A DNA stretch of 64,000 nt. Origin: an uncultured Sphingomonadaceae bacterium (GTDB lineage: Bacteria > Pseudomonadota > Alphaproteobacteria > Sphingomonadales > Sphingomonadaceae). This document shows, piece after piece, positions 1-8,421 of this stretch. Every line of letters starts with the position of its first letter. Position 1 is the first letter of the stretch. Location of the stretch: NCBI GenBank assembly GCA_937996655.1, contig CALKUK010000013.1:186001-250000 (forward strand), in the 5' to 3' direction. The translations under genes and the position numbers were made by a program. The notes beneath the pieces were generated by a model. It was not told where the DNA came from. It did no database searches and saw nothing but the letters and a program-made list of their open reading frames with translations.

Positions 1-281
1 GCGATGATCCGCTTGATCGAATAGCTGACGCCGAGGTTGGATTTCATGAAGGGTTCGAGAAACGCAATCGCGGCATCACGACCCGTGGCGGCCATTGGGT
101 TGTGCTGGATATAGCCCGGCACCACCCAGGTCTCAAAGGCACCGCGAGGGTCCTTATCAATGTAAAATTGGGTCATGAATTTCGTTACAACCTCTTTGGG
201 CTTCAGCCGGCATTTGGCAGCCTCCGCCGGCATGGAGAACAGCGCAAAAAGGTTGGCCGCGATCAGAGCAGAACGACGCAT
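1..281 (-). CDS. SnoaL/NTF2-like secreted protein, partial (3' end outside window)
   Basis: The frame starts at ATG 279-281, preceded by an AGGGAG ribosome-binding site, and stays open to base 1, giving 93 codons of an unfinished protein. The first ~22 residues (MRRSALIAANLFALFSMPAEA) form a signal peptide, so the product should be periplasmic. The following part (a region ending in GYIQHNP and then a DAAIAF stretch) resembles the N-terminal half of SnoaL-like proteins, which have an NTF2 fold and act as small isomerases or hydrolases, or have no known reaction. The gene lies 11 bases downstream of another SnoaL-like gene and probably shares its transcript. Substrate unknown. Confidence 0.75.
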   Translation of the reverse strand, partial: MRRSALIAANLFALFSMPAEAAKCRLKPKEVVTKFMTQFYIDKDPRGAFETWVVPGYIQHNPMAATGRDAAIAFLEPFMKSNLGVSYSIKRII

Positions 282-292
282 AACAGTCTCCC

Positions 293-682
293 TTAGAACA
301 TGCTGTTTGGATTGACGGGGTTTTCCGAAATCTCCTGAATGACATCCCAATGCTCCACCACCATGCCGCCCTCGCACCGAAAGATGTCGCACACGGCCAA
401 GCCCGGATCGCCTGGCCAACGGACGACATGGACGTGCGTGGTCACATGATCCCCATCGGCAAAAAGGCGGTGGATAGTCTGGCGGGCATCAGGCGACTGC
501 AACCGAACCATATCGAGCCAAGCCTTGAGCGCCGCCACGCCCGGTTCAGCCAGCGAGCTGTGCTGAATATAGGCAGGTGAAATAAAATCATCGACGCGTG
601 CGCTGTCCATGGGGATCAGTATCTTCTCATAAACGTCACGGATGAGTTTGAGGTTGGCGGATTCTTCGCCCGTATAAGCCAT
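293..682 (-). CDS. SnoaL-like (nuclear transport factor 2 fold) protein
   Basis: A 129-residue protein without a signal peptide. The pattern (an N-terminal helix, PAYIQHSS near residue 46, then DGDHVTTHVHV and EHWDVIQ) is typical of the SnoaL-like family, in which a cone-shaped NTF2 fold binds a small hydrophobic ligand. Start ATG 680-682 has a strong GGAGAAGG ribosome-binding site. The GTAACAATTGTTAT palindrome lies 18 bases upstream, so the gene is probably controlled by the regulator that binds it. It is cotranscribed with the downstream secreted SnoaL-like gene. The reaction is unknown; the neighbours suggest a role in catabolism of an aromatic or other plant compound. Confidence 0.85.
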   Translation of the reverse strand: MAYTGEESANLKLIRDVYEKILIPMDSARVDDFISPAYIQHSSLAEPGVAALKAWLDMVRLQSPDARQTIHRLFADGDHVTTHVHVVRWPGDPGLAVCDIFRCEGGMVVEHWDVIQEISENPVNPNSMF

Positions 683-699
683 CAGACCCTTCTCCTATT

Positions 700-713
700 G
701 TAACAATTGTTAT
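700..713. promoter_or_regulatory. Perfect 14-base palindromic operator, copy 1
   Basis: GTAACAATTGTTAT contains the perfect 12-base palindrome TAACAATTGTTA. It sits between the two divergent transcripts that start at 682 (minus) and 757 (plus). The identical 14 bases occur again at 7587-7600 before the carotenoid-oxygenase-family gene. Such short perfect dyads are typical of MarR, TetR or GntR repressor sites; no gene for such a regulator is inside the window. Confidence 0.6.
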
Positions 714-756
714 TACGTGTAACGATCAGATGAGAACATACAAGGCAGAGGATCGA

Positions 757-1614
757 ATGAATCGCGACGCACTTTATGCCGTGCTGGCCAATTATCTGGA
801 TGCGCTGAACGCCGGAGATGCGTCGCGGGTGGACTGGGCTGCCTCCCCCCTGAATTCGGAAAACAACGTGATGCTCGACGTCGGCGACGGGCTGTGGGGC
901 ACGATCCTGCGCGTTGGCGACTATCAGCTGAAATTCGCAGACACAGCAACCAATCAAGTTGGCTATTTCGGCACCGTTCATGAGGCCATTGAGGAATCAG
1001 CCTTCACCCTGCGACTGAAGGTCAATGACGCGGGGCAGGTTTGCGAATCCGAAATGGTCGTCGTTCGTCAGTCGGACTCTGGCATCAAGTTTGAGAATTG
1101 CCGTTATTGGGACAAGCCCATCCTCAATGCGCGCGTTGAAGCGCCTGTCTCTCGCGCGGAAATGATCAAATTGTCAGACGGTTATTTCGACACCCTCCAA
1201 CTCAATGACGGGACGATCCACACAAAATTCCACCCGGACTGCAACCGCGTTGAAAACGGCGTGCAGACAACGCGCAATCCGGAATTTGCAAAGATCGTCC
1301 CCGTCTCCGCTCTGGGCTGCGAAGAGCAGTTCCGCATGGGCAATTACCGTTATGATGACCGTCTGCGCGCGCGGCGCTTCCCCATGGTGGATGAAGCGCG
1401 CGGCCTCGTTCTAGCTTTTGGCTTTATCGATCATAGCGGGCGGTTGGATGAGTATCAGCTGACCGACGGGCGCACCGTCAAATCCCCTGTGCGCCGCCCC
1501 CACAGCTTCTATATTTCGGAACTGTTCAAAATCGATCATGGCATGATCTGCCAGATCGAAGCGAACTTCATCACCGTGCCGTATAACATGCCAAGCCCGT
1601 GGGATGCTCTGTGA
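757..1614 (+). CDS. Uncharacterised protein, DUF8021/NTF2-like
   Basis: A 285-residue protein. I chose ATG 757 because it has an AGAGGA ribosome-binding site; an in-frame ATG at 730 has none and lies close to the operator. There is no signal peptide. The sequence has two similar halves: an N-terminal part with a YLDALNAGD helix and VGYFGTVHEA, and a C-terminal part with FHPDCNRVENG and an SFYISELFKI strand. This resembles DUF8021-type proteins, which have an NTF2-like fold and no established reaction. The stop overlaps the start of the PQQ dehydrogenase gene, so the two are translationally coupled. Function unknown; it may assist turnover of the same substrate. Confidence 0.75.
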   Translation: MNRDALYAVLANYLDALNAGDASRVDWAASPLNSENNVMLDVGDGLWGTILRVGDYQLKFADTATNQVGYFGTVHEAIEESAFTLRLKVNDAGQVCESEMVVVRQSDSGIKFENCRYWDKPILNARVEAPVSRAEMIKLSDGYFDTLQLNDGTIHTKFHPDCNRVENGVQTTRNPEFAKIVPVSALGCEEQFRMGNYRYDDRLRARRFPMVDEARGLVLAFGFIDHSGRLDEYQLTDGRTVKSPVRRPHSFYISELFKIDHGMICQIEANFITVPYNMPSPWDAL

Positions 1615-3815
1615 GACAAGTTGCTGTGAGATATTTTGGCGCGGCCTTTGCCCTGATCCTATCCGCTTGCGCGTCTGATCGTGCACCGGATGCCCCTGCC
1701 CAGCAGACGGCGGCGGGCGACAATTGGACTAGCCCCGGCGGGGATGCGGGCAAGACGCATTATTCTACCCTAGCGGACATGACACCCGCGAATATCGGCA
1801 CCCTTGGTCTGGCGTGGGAGGCCAACCTTGGCACCAATCGCGTTCTGGAGGCCACACCTGTCGTTATCGACGGAGTGATGTACACATCCGGCGTCGCAGG
1901 CCGCGCCTATGCCTTTGATGCTGCGACGGGGAAGGAATTGTGGCGGTTCGAGCCCGACGTCGACATGCAAGTCAACCGCACGGTCTGCTGCGACATGGCC
2001 AATCGCGGCGTCGCTGTGGCGCGTGGAAAGGTCTATGTCGCCACCCTTGATGCTCAGCTTTACGCGCTAGACGCAAAGACCGGCAAAGTGCTGTGGAAGG
2101 CCGATACCGTCGATGACAAGACGCGCGGCATCAACTCGACGGGCGCGCCGGAAGTGGCGGGCAATGTCGTCGTCATCGGCAATGGCGGCGCGGAATATGA
2201 CACGCGCGGCTATGTCAGCGCCTTTGATCTCGACAGCGGAAAACTCGTCTGGCGCTTTCACACCGTCCCCCGTGATCCGGCTCTTGGGCCGCAGGACCAT
2301 CCTGATCTCGAAAAGGCCGTCAAAACCTGGGACCCGAAAAGCCGATGGGATATTGGCGGCGGCGGCACACCTTGGGATGCCATCAACTATGACGCCGAAA
2401 CCGGCAACGTCATCATCGGCACCGGAAATGGTGGCCCCTATCACACCATCAAGCGCAGTCCGAAGGGCGGCGACCAGCTCTATCTCGGCAGCCTTGTTGC
2501 GCTCGATGCGAAAACGGGCCGGATGAAATGGTATTACCAGCAAACCCCCGGCGATAACTGGGATTTCACGTCGACCCAGCCGATGATCTTGACGCATATG
2601 AAGATTGACGGGGCGGATCGACCCGTCCTTATTCACGCACCCAAGAATGGCTATCTCTACATTCTGGACCGACGCGACGGAAAGCTGCTGCGCGCCAACC
2701 CGATTGTGCGCGTGAACTGGGCAGACGCTATTGATCCGAAAACGGGGCGCCCGCATCTGCGCCCCGACCGTGCCGACTATGCGACCGCGCCCAAGATCGT
2801 CTTCCCCGGCACCACAGGCGCGCGCAACTGGCATCCCGGCACCTATGACCCGCAGACCGGTCTCTATTACGCCTCGGTGCTCGACATGGGGAACCTCATC
2901 TACCAGACGCCCGGCGCCAAGCCGATGCGCAAGAAGATGCTGAATGTTGATGCGGCCCTCGTCTTCACATCCGTGTTGAAGGACGCCCTGCCCGCCATGC
3001 CGCCGCCGGTGCAGGCCGCAGTAAAGGCCCTTCCGGAGTGGCAGGAGGTGTTGAAAAACCCCGGCAAGGGCGAACTCCGCGCCATAGATCCGTTGACGGG
3101 AAAGACCAGATGGTCGGTGCCCTCAGATGGTTGGCAGGATCGCGCGGGCACGCTCACGACTGCCGGCGGCCTCCTCTTCCACGGGAATATCGCAGGCAAG
3201 TTGCGCGTTTTCGACAAGGCGACGGGAAAGCTTCTGAAGAGCATCGACACCGGCTCCTCCATCCTCGCAGCCCCCATGACCTACCGCGTCAAAGGCGTGC
3301 AATTTGTGGCCGTCATGGCGGCCTGGGGCGGTGGCGGCTACGCGTATGTCCCGCCCTATTCAGCCGCCTATCAGCGCGGCAATCAGGGGCGATTGCTTGT
3401 CTTCAGACTGGATGGAGGGCCGGTGAAGTTGCCGCCTGCGCTCCCCGCTCTTGAAGTTGCACCCGAGCCGCCGGCACAGGCCGCAGGCGTCACCCCTTCA
3501 ACCATCGCCAAAGGCCAGCAGCTGTTCTTCGGCAATTGCGTCATGTGCCATGCCAACCAGCACCGCTCCATTACGCCAGATCTGCGGCGGATGCAGCCGG
3601 GCACACACCAGTTGTTCAGCAAGATCGTGCTCGAAGGGCTCCTCCGACAAAATGGCATGCCCCGTTGGGATGATGTGCTGAAACCGGATGAAGTCGCGGC
3701 CATCCACGCTTGGCTAATCGATGAACAGCGCAAAACCCGCGCCGATGAGCTGGAAAAACAAAAGCGCGGCATCCCTCTGGATGCGCCGAGCCTCGCCATT
3801 TTGTCGAATTATTGA
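1599..3815 (+). CDS. PQQ-dependent quinohaemoprotein dehydrogenase (lipoprotein)
   Basis: A 738-residue type II quinohaemoprotein dehydrogenase: an eight-bladed PQQ propeller followed by a C-terminal cytochrome c. Visible key residues are the vicinal disulfide C130-C131, Ca2+ and PQQ site residues E199 and N277, the catalytic base D322 in PGDNWDFT, and a haem motif CVMCH near residue 650. The N-terminus ends in LSAC, a lipobox, so the enzyme is probably anchored in the periplasm. It oxidises an alcohol or aldehyde and passes electrons to the respiratory chain; the substrate is unknown. A GTG at 1611 overlapping the upstream stop (GTGA) is an equally good start. PQQ synthesis genes are not in the window. 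Confidence 0.9.
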   Translation: MGCSVRQVAVRYFGAAFALILSACASDRAPDAPAQQTAAGDNWTSPGGDAGKTHYSTLADMTPANIGTLGLAWEANLGTNRVLEATPVVIDGVMYTSGVAGRAYAFDAATGKELWRFEPDVDMQVNRTVCCDMANRGVAVARGKVYVATLDAQLYALDAKTGKVLWKADTVDDKTRGINSTGAPEVAGNVVVIGNGGAEYDTRGYVSAFDLDSGKLVWRFHTVPRDPALGPQDHPDLEKAVKTWDPKSRWDIGGGGTPWDAINYDAETGNVIIGTGNGGPYHTIKRSPKGGDQLYLGSLVALDAKTGRMKWYYQQTPGDNWDFTSTQPMILTHMKIDGADRPVLIHAPKNGYLYILDRRDGKLLRANPIVRVNWADAIDPKTGRPHLRPDRADYATAPKIVFPGTTGARNWHPGTYDPQTGLYYASVLDMGNLIYQTPGAKPMRKKMLNVDAALVFTSVLKDALPAMPPPVQAAVKALPEWQEVLKNPGKGELRAIDPLTGKTRWSVPSDGWQDRAGTLTTAGGLLFHGNIAGKLRVFDKATGKLLKSIDTGSSILAAPMTYRVKGVQFVAVMAAWGGGGYAYVPPYSAAYQRGNQGRLLVFRLDGGPVKLPPALPALEVAPEPPAQAAGVTPSTIAKGQQLFFGNCVMCHANQHRSITPDLRRMQPGTHQLFSKIVLEGLLRQNGMPRWDDVLKPDEVAAIHAWLIDEQRKTRADELEKQKRGIPLDAPSLAILSNY

Positions 3816-3836
3816 AAAGCATAAAGGAGAGAGAAC

Positions 3837-4547
3837 ATGACCGATATTGCAACCCTCGCCGCCCGTCTGGACAAGGTCGAGCATGAACTCGGCATCCAGC
3901 AGGACATCCACCAGATCCGCCGCATCCAATACACCTATGGCTATCTGATCGACAAATCGCAGTATAACGAAGTCGCCGACCTGTTTTCCGATGAGGGCGA
4001 AGTCTGGTTCCTCGGCGGCATCTACAAGAAAAAGGCTGGCGTCCGCCGACTGTATATCGAACGGTTCCAGACCAATTTCACCCAAGGCCATAATGGCCCG
4101 CGCTATGGCTGGCTGCTGGATCACCCACAGATGCAGATGGTGATCGACGTCGCGCCAGACCGCAGCCATGCCAAGGTCCGCGGCCGCTCCATGATGCAGG
4201 CCGGCCTGCACGAGACCGCCGAGGGCGCGCAACGTGCCTGGTGGGAAGGCGGCATCTACGAAAATGAATATGTCCGTGAAGACGGTATCTGGAAGATCAA
4301 GGCGCTGCGCTATTTCCCCTTCTGGCACGGTAGCTTTGCAGATGGCTGGGCGAAGACGCCGATCGACTATATCCCGATGGCCAAAACCTGTTTCCCGGAG
4401 GATCCGCTTGGTCCTGATGAGCTGATCTCCCCCGCCCCGCGCCTGTGGCCCGCCACCGACACGATTGAATTTCATTACCCCCATCCCGTGACCGGCAAGC
4501 CGATCATCGTCGACAACAGCCGCGCGCGCGAAGGCTTCAAGGACTGA
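3837..4547 (+). CDS. SnoaL-like domain protein
   Basis: A 236-residue cytoplasmic protein starting 21 bases after the PQQ dehydrogenase, with an AAAGGAGAG ribosome-binding site. An N-terminal helical segment (about 1-25) leads into a SnoaL_4-type NTF2-like domain: QIRRIQYTYGYLIDK, then DLFSDEGEV, and a C-terminal YENEYVREDGIWKI strand pair. The family includes small dehydratases and isomerases related to scytalone dehydratase and the naphthalene dioxygenase small subunit. The reaction here is unknown. It is the third SnoaL-type gene of the cluster and belongs to the rightward transcript. Confidence 0.85.
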   Translation: MTDIATLAARLDKVEHELGIQQDIHQIRRIQYTYGYLIDKSQYNEVADLFSDEGEVWFLGGIYKKKAGVRRLYIERFQTNFTQGHNGPRYGWLLDHPQMQMVIDVAPDRSHAKVRGRSMMQAGLHETAEGAQRAWWEGGIYENEYVREDGIWKIKALRYFPFWHGSFADGWAKTPIDYIPMAKTCFPEDPLGPDELISPAPRLWPATDTIEFHYPHPVTGKPIIVDNSRAREGFKD

Positions 4548-4617
4548 GCCTGTTCGGCTTAACGCACCATCGAACCCGGTTCGGCGGTGTCCTGAAATCG
4601 ATGGAGAATGAAGCCTG

Positions 4618-5112
4618 ATGTACTCGACACTCGAAACCCCGCATCTTGAATTCGCTTTTGAGTGTCGGCTGCAATTCACACGGGTCTACTCGATCCCCGA
4701 CGTCCACAACGGCGGCTTCCGTTCGGCCGTCCTTGTGGACCAAGGGACATTTGAAGGCCCGCGCCTGAGGGGAAAGGCCGTCCCCAACTCAGGCGGCGAC
4801 TATGCCCATTTCCGGGATGATGACACCGCGGTGTTCGATGCCCGTTATCTGCTCGAAGTCGATGATGGCACGATCATCTATATGCAGAACAAAGGCTATC
4901 TGTGGGGCCGCAAGCCCGATGCCATGCAAAGGCTGCGGTCCTGGGCGTTTGAGGATGGGCCACCCGTTGCCCATGAAGACTATTATCTGCGCGCTCAGCC
5001 CACCTTTGAAACGCCCAAGGGCAAGCATGACTGGATGACGCGTCACGTCTTCGTCGGTGTCGGTGAACGCCGCCCCGACGGGAATTTCGTGCGCTATTTT
5101 GCGCTGACCTGA
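4618..5112 (+). CDS. DUF3237 domain protein
   Basis: A 164-residue protein that matches the DUF3237 (UPF0311) family over its whole length. Typical marks are a charged VPNSGGDY segment near residue 56, a DARYLLEVDDGTIIYM strand, and GVGERRPDG near the C-terminus. The family is a small beta-barrel often found in operons for aromatic or terpenoid catabolism, with no confirmed activity. It is the last gene of the rightward transcript, 70 bases after the SnoaL-like gene and before a strong stem-loop. Confidence 0.8.
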   Translation: MYSTLETPHLEFAFECRLQFTRVYSIPDVHNGGFRSAVLVDQGTFEGPRLRGKAVPNSGGDYAHFRDDDTAVFDARYLLEVDDGTIIYMQNKGYLWGRKPDAMQRLRSWAFEDGPPVAHEDYYLRAQPTFETPKGKHDWMTRHVFVGVGERRPDGNFVRYFALT

Positions 5113-5127
5113 ATACCAAAGCCAAGT

Positions 5128-5152
5128 CTCCCCATCGACTTGCGATGGGGAG
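5128..5152. terminator. Stem-loop between convergent genes
   Basis: CTCCCCATCG and CGATGGGGAG form a perfect 10-base stem with a 5-base loop, between the DUF3237 stop and the end of the leftward reductase gene. There is no T run on either side, so termination is inferred from position and stem strength only. Confidence 0.5.
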
Positions 5153-5160
5153 GAACGCCC

Positions 5161-6087
5161 TTAATCAAGGGCCGCTGCCCGCAGCACCTCAACATTCTCT
5201 TCGATCATCTGCCGCACGGTGCGCGCTGGACGCCCGGTCAAGCGCTCTACATCATTGGTGCAGACTTGGAGGAACCCCTGACGGATGGCCTGACCAAAGG
5301 TCACCATGTCGTCGCTGTTCCAGGGGATACCGCCGACGGTCTGATCATCGACCGGACGGCGCGGAATGCCTATGGCGTCAAACATCGCATATTGTTGCGC
5401 ATCATCAACCGACACATAGGCAATTGGCTTTCCCGTGACCTCGGAGAGGATCGCCGTCACTTCAGAAAAGGTCTGAAGTTCAGGTCCTGTGATGTTGTAA
5501 ATGCACCCATCATGCCCCTCTCCCGTCAAGACAGCGACAGCGCTTTCCACACAATCCTCACGCCAGACCATAGCCTCACGCCCGTCGCCCGCATTGCTGA
5601 TCCACTGGCCAGACTGCATGACGCCGGGGCCGGCCATCAGGATCATCGCATCGGCATAGTGCGCATCACGCAGCATCGTCCAAGCCATGCCAGAGGCACG
5701 AATGAGTTGCTCGGTCTCGATATGGTCATGCCGCACCTCAGCGGGATTTGCCGGGTCATCAATGCCGATGAAGCTGGTATAGGCGATGTGCTTCACCCCC
5801 GCCCGAGCAGCGGCATCAATCGCTGCCTGATGCTGGACAACACGCGCGCCGACACGGGTGCCGGAGATGAGGAGCATCTTGTCAGCGCCCGTCACGGCCG
5901 CCTGAAGCGTCTCGGGCTTACCGAAATCGCCATAGCGAACCTCGCAGCCCTGTGTGACGCGATCATTCAGCTTGGCCGGCGTGCGGGTGATGAGGATCAG
6001 ATCCTTTGCGCGGCCCATCGCGATAAGCCGATCCGTAAAGGCGCGGCCATAATTGCCCGACGCACCTGTAACGACAATACGCGTCAT
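5161..6087 (-). CDS. NmrA-like NAD(P)-dependent reductase (atypical SDR)
   Basis: A 308-residue atypical short-chain dehydrogenase. The start ATG 6085-6087 overlaps the stop of the carotenoid-oxygenase-type gene (ATGA), and the product begins MTRIVVTGASGNYGRAF, with the Rossmann motif GASGNYG at 7-13. Later segments (KHIAYTSFIG, a GMAWTMLRDA segment, YNITGPE) are typical of the NmrA/SDR_a5 group, close to quinone reductase QOR2-like proteins. It lacks the classical YxxxK, as is usual for NmrA-like members. It probably reduces a quinone or carbonyl, or acts as a redox sensor, in the same pathway as the upstream dioxygenase. Confidence 0.85.
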   Translation of the reverse strand: MTRIVVTGASGNYGRAFTDRLIAMGRAKDLILITRTPAKLNDRVTQGCEVRYGDFGKPETLQAAVTGADKMLLISGTRVGARVVQHQAAIDAAARAGVKHIAYTSFIGIDDPANPAEVRHDHIETEQLIRASGMAWTMLRDAHYADAMILMAGPGVMQSGQWISNAGDGREAMVWREDCVESAVAVLTGEGHDGCIYNITGPELQTFSEVTAILSEVTGKPIAYVSVDDAQQYAMFDAIGIPRRPVDDQTVGGIPWNSDDMVTFGQAIRQGFLQVCTNDVERLTGRPARTVRQMIEENVEVLRAAALD

Positions 6088-7553
6088 GCCACCGCTGCGG
6101 CCATCTGAGCGCTGCTGACCCACCAGCCATGCACCTGAGGGCGCAACCGCGTGGGAATGATGATCTTCGCTACCGGACCTGCACCGACATTACCAGCATC
6201 GATAATCCAGCAGGCGTGGCTAAAATCATCAGGGCCGGTCTGCGTATCGACAACAGTCACTAGCCAGCCTTCGTGGCCCGGCGTCTTTGAGGGCACATGG
6301 ACGGGTTCATTAAAGCTCATGCCCGCGTCCAGCGCGAGCGCCTGTGGTGGAGCGCCGGTGAAATCCAGACGCATCAACATGTTGAACATCGCGCCGACCG
6401 GGCCACCAGCCACCGGCGGCCCGCGCATCTCTGGGTTCATTGTCAGCATCCAGCCCCGGGCATAAGGACGCCCCTGCTCGGCTGCCGAAATAACGGGAAA
6501 ATCGCCCGGCGGACCGATGATGGTCTCCGCCACATCGCCTGCTGCGCCGTTGGGATTGACCGTCCATCGTGTCAAAGCACCCTTCACATCCCACGGCGCG
6601 ATATGAATAGCTGAGGCTTCGCGGATGAAGGGGAAGGCATTCACATTCGACAGGCACTGATCAAAATGAATGTTGCCATTGGCGTCCTCAAACGCACCCA
6701 TCATGTGATAGCAGGAGACACCCTTTCCGCCCTTGAACCACTTGATTTCAGACACATCGCCGTAACGCGGCATCACGCCGAGCCAACTGTCGAGGTCCAT
6801 TTCGTGGATCCAGTGGTCGCCGCCCCCTTTCAGGCGATCAAGACTGCACGTCGTCGGGTAGACAGGAAAGAGCGCGTAATTCTCGGTAATGGTGAAATCA
6901 TGCATCATTGAACAATAGGGCACGTCAAACCATTGTTCCGACGTCAGATTGCCGTCCTTATCCGCAATCAAATAGGCCACCTTGGTGGAGGCCGGACCAT
7001 CGGCTTCATACCCGTAAAAGAACATCTCCCCCGTCAACGGATCAATGCGGACATGCGCCGTTACTGTTTCGGATTTAAGCTTTCCGCCAAAATCGTAGGA
7101 CCCCAATGTTTCCAGCGTCTGCGGGTTGATCTGGTACGGACGGCCATCCTCCTTCGTCATCAACAGGCGGCCTGCGTGCCAGACGGGGGTTGTGTTGGCG
7201 ACGGTCCGGTCCACGCCAGCCATATCCGCATCATCGGTAAAGGGGTTGCGATACCGCCCGAACCGCGCCCGGCCGACCGCGACCTCCGCTTTGTGGCGTG
7301 CGGTCTGGACGTAGCGCATCGACGTGCTCGCCGATCCCCCTTGAAGGCGGATCGCCGAAATCATCCCGTCCCCAGACAACACATTGTCATCGTCAAACTT
7401 GGGCGGAAAGGCGGGGTCCGGCACGGCACGGAAAAACACGCCATCGACTTCATCAGGGATGGTCCCTTCGACCATCAGGTTTTCGAGATCGTATTCCTCG
7501 CCAATGGGGCGGTTGAGCCCCGTAAAGTGCGGGGTGTGGGGAAAAGCGGCCAC
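6084..7553 (-). CDS. Carotenoid oxygenase family (lignostilbene-dioxygenase-like) enzyme
   Basis: A 489-residue member of the carotenoid cleavage dioxygenase family, non-haem Fe(II) enzymes that split a C=C bond with O2. The four iron-binding histidines are visible at H167 (TAHVRI), H218 (MMHDFT), H283 (CYHMM) and H475 (QVHGWW). Bacterial members next to lig genes include lignostilbene-alpha,beta-dioxygenases (LsdA type) that yield vanillin-like aldehydes; that role is likely here but the substrate cannot be read from sequence. Translation starts at GTG 7551-7553 with an AGGAGA ribosome-binding site. The 14-base palindrome lies about 34 bases upstream. The next gene, an NmrA-like reductase, overlaps by 4 bases. 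Confidence 0.9.
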   Translation of the reverse strand: MAAFPHTPHFTGLNRPIGEEYDLENLMVEGTIPDEVDGVFFRAVPDPAFPPKFDDDNVLSGDGMISAIRLQGGSASTSMRYVQTARHKAEVAVGRARFGRYRNPFTDDADMAGVDRTVANTTPVWHAGRLLMTKEDGRPYQINPQTLETLGSYDFGGKLKSETVTAHVRIDPLTGEMFFYGYEADGPASTKVAYLIADKDGNLTSEQWFDVPYCSMMHDFTITENYALFPVYPTTCSLDRLKGGGDHWIHEMDLDSWLGVMPRYGDVSEIKWFKGGKGVSCYHMMGAFEDANGNIHFDQCLSNVNAFPFIREASAIHIAPWDVKGALTRWTVNPNGAAGDVAETIIGPPGDFPVISAAEQGRPYARGWMLTMNPEMRGPPVAGGPVGAMFNMLMRLDFTGAPPQALALDAGMSFNEPVHVPSKTPGHEGWLVTVVDTQTGPDDFSHACWIIDAGNVGAGPVAKIIIPTRLRPQVHGWWVSSAQMAAAVA

Positions 7554-7586
7554 GGTACTCTCCTAATTCTTATCGGAGCACCATCG

Positions 7587-7600
7587 GTAACAATTGTTAT
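7587..7600. promoter_or_regulatory. Perfect 14-base palindromic operator, copy 2
   Basis: GTAACAATTGTTAT is identical to the site at 700-713. It lies in the short gap between the CmcJ-like gene and the carotenoid-oxygenase-type gene, about 34 bases before the latter's start. It suggests that this gene has its own promoter under the same regulator as the cluster's divergent promoter. Confidence 0.6.
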
Positions 7601-7614
7601 AAAATCAAGCCTTC

Positions 7615-8403
7615 TCAGGCGTACCAAAACGCAATGGCGCGCATTTCGATGCTCGATCGCGGTGCGACATCGGCAGGGGCAGCAGGATTGTCAAAAGCGA
7701 CATGCGGGATGGGATTGCAAAACTGGGAGTCGCTGGTTTTGAAAATAATCGCCTCATCCCGTGTCATATTAGAAAACCAGTTCCACCGGTGCGCGGGGTT
7801 GTGCGCGATGAGATAACTTTCAAAAGACCATTCCGGCTTTTCCGGATCATCAAAAATGGCATCTGCCAAAATGAGGTCTTCGGGCGCCACGGTGCGCGCA
7901 TCGCAGACGGCCAGCGGCACATCCTGCGGCGGTGGGGAAAAGGCGCGCCAGACATTGAAATGCGCATAGCGGCGCAAGGATTTGCCCTCTGGCGTTCCAC
8001 CCTTCGCAAAAGCCGCTGCTGTTTCCGCGCTGATATCAATGTGCGCAAAACGGGCGGGCATGGAGTTGTTGAGTCTTCCCGCCAGCTTTGACTTTTCGCC
8101 AAAGCGCAGGATGCCAGGGCTGGTGCAGAACACCGCATCGGCCCCTGTTTCTGCGCGCAACAGGTCCATAATTTCCTGCGGATGCAGGTCCGCCACGGCC
8201 TCGCGGTCCTGAAAATCCGCCACCTGGCTTTTATGCGGCACAAGCTTGAACCCGGCCGCATCGAGATCGGTTTCGACCGTCCGGCCGTCAGTGATCTCCA
8301 TTGGTTGCCCGTCAATCAGGACCGTGTCGCGGCTATGATCGTTCGCATAATAACGCGGCCGGAAATCCGTGCGCGCTGCGTAATTGATCACTGCCGTCGT
8401 CAT
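7615..8403 (-). CDS. CmcJ/NvfI-family oxidoreductase
   Basis: A 262-residue protein of the CmcJ/NvfI family, related to 2-oxoglutarate/Fe(II)-dependent oxygenases and to the CmcJ protein of cephamycin methoxylation. A metal-binding HxD...H triad is visible: H121 and D123 in AHIDIS, H234 in IPHVAFDNP. An NVWR motif near 150 and an arginine near 249 that could bind the co-substrate carboxylate are also present. Fungal homologues act in small-molecule methylation or oxidation; bacterial ones are mostly uncharacterised. It is the last gene of a leftward operon with two aldo/keto reductases, 18 bases after the second of them. Confidence 0.8.
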   Translation of the reverse strand: MTTAVINYAARTDFRPRYYANDHSRDTVLIDGQPMEITDGRTVETDLDAAGFKLVPHKSQVADFQDREAVADLHPQEIMDLLRAETGADAVFCTSPGILRFGEKSKLAGRLNNSMPARFAHIDISAETAAAFAKGGTPEGKSLRRYAHFNVWRAFSPPPQDVPLAVCDARTVAPEDLILADAIFDDPEKPEWSFESYLIAHNPAHRWNWFSNMTRDEAIIFKTSDSQFCNPIPHVAFDNPAAPADVAPRSSIEMRAIAFWYA

Positions 8404-8421
8404 TGCCCGGCCCCTTTTCGT

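Noticed and set aside
3714..4679. 321-codon open frame on the minus strand
   Set aside because: Antisense to the end of the PQQ dehydrogenase and the SnoaL-like gene; no recognisable protein.
5140..6108. 322-codon open frame on the plus strand
   Set aside because: Antisense to the NmrA-like reductase whose Rossmann motif and start are clear.
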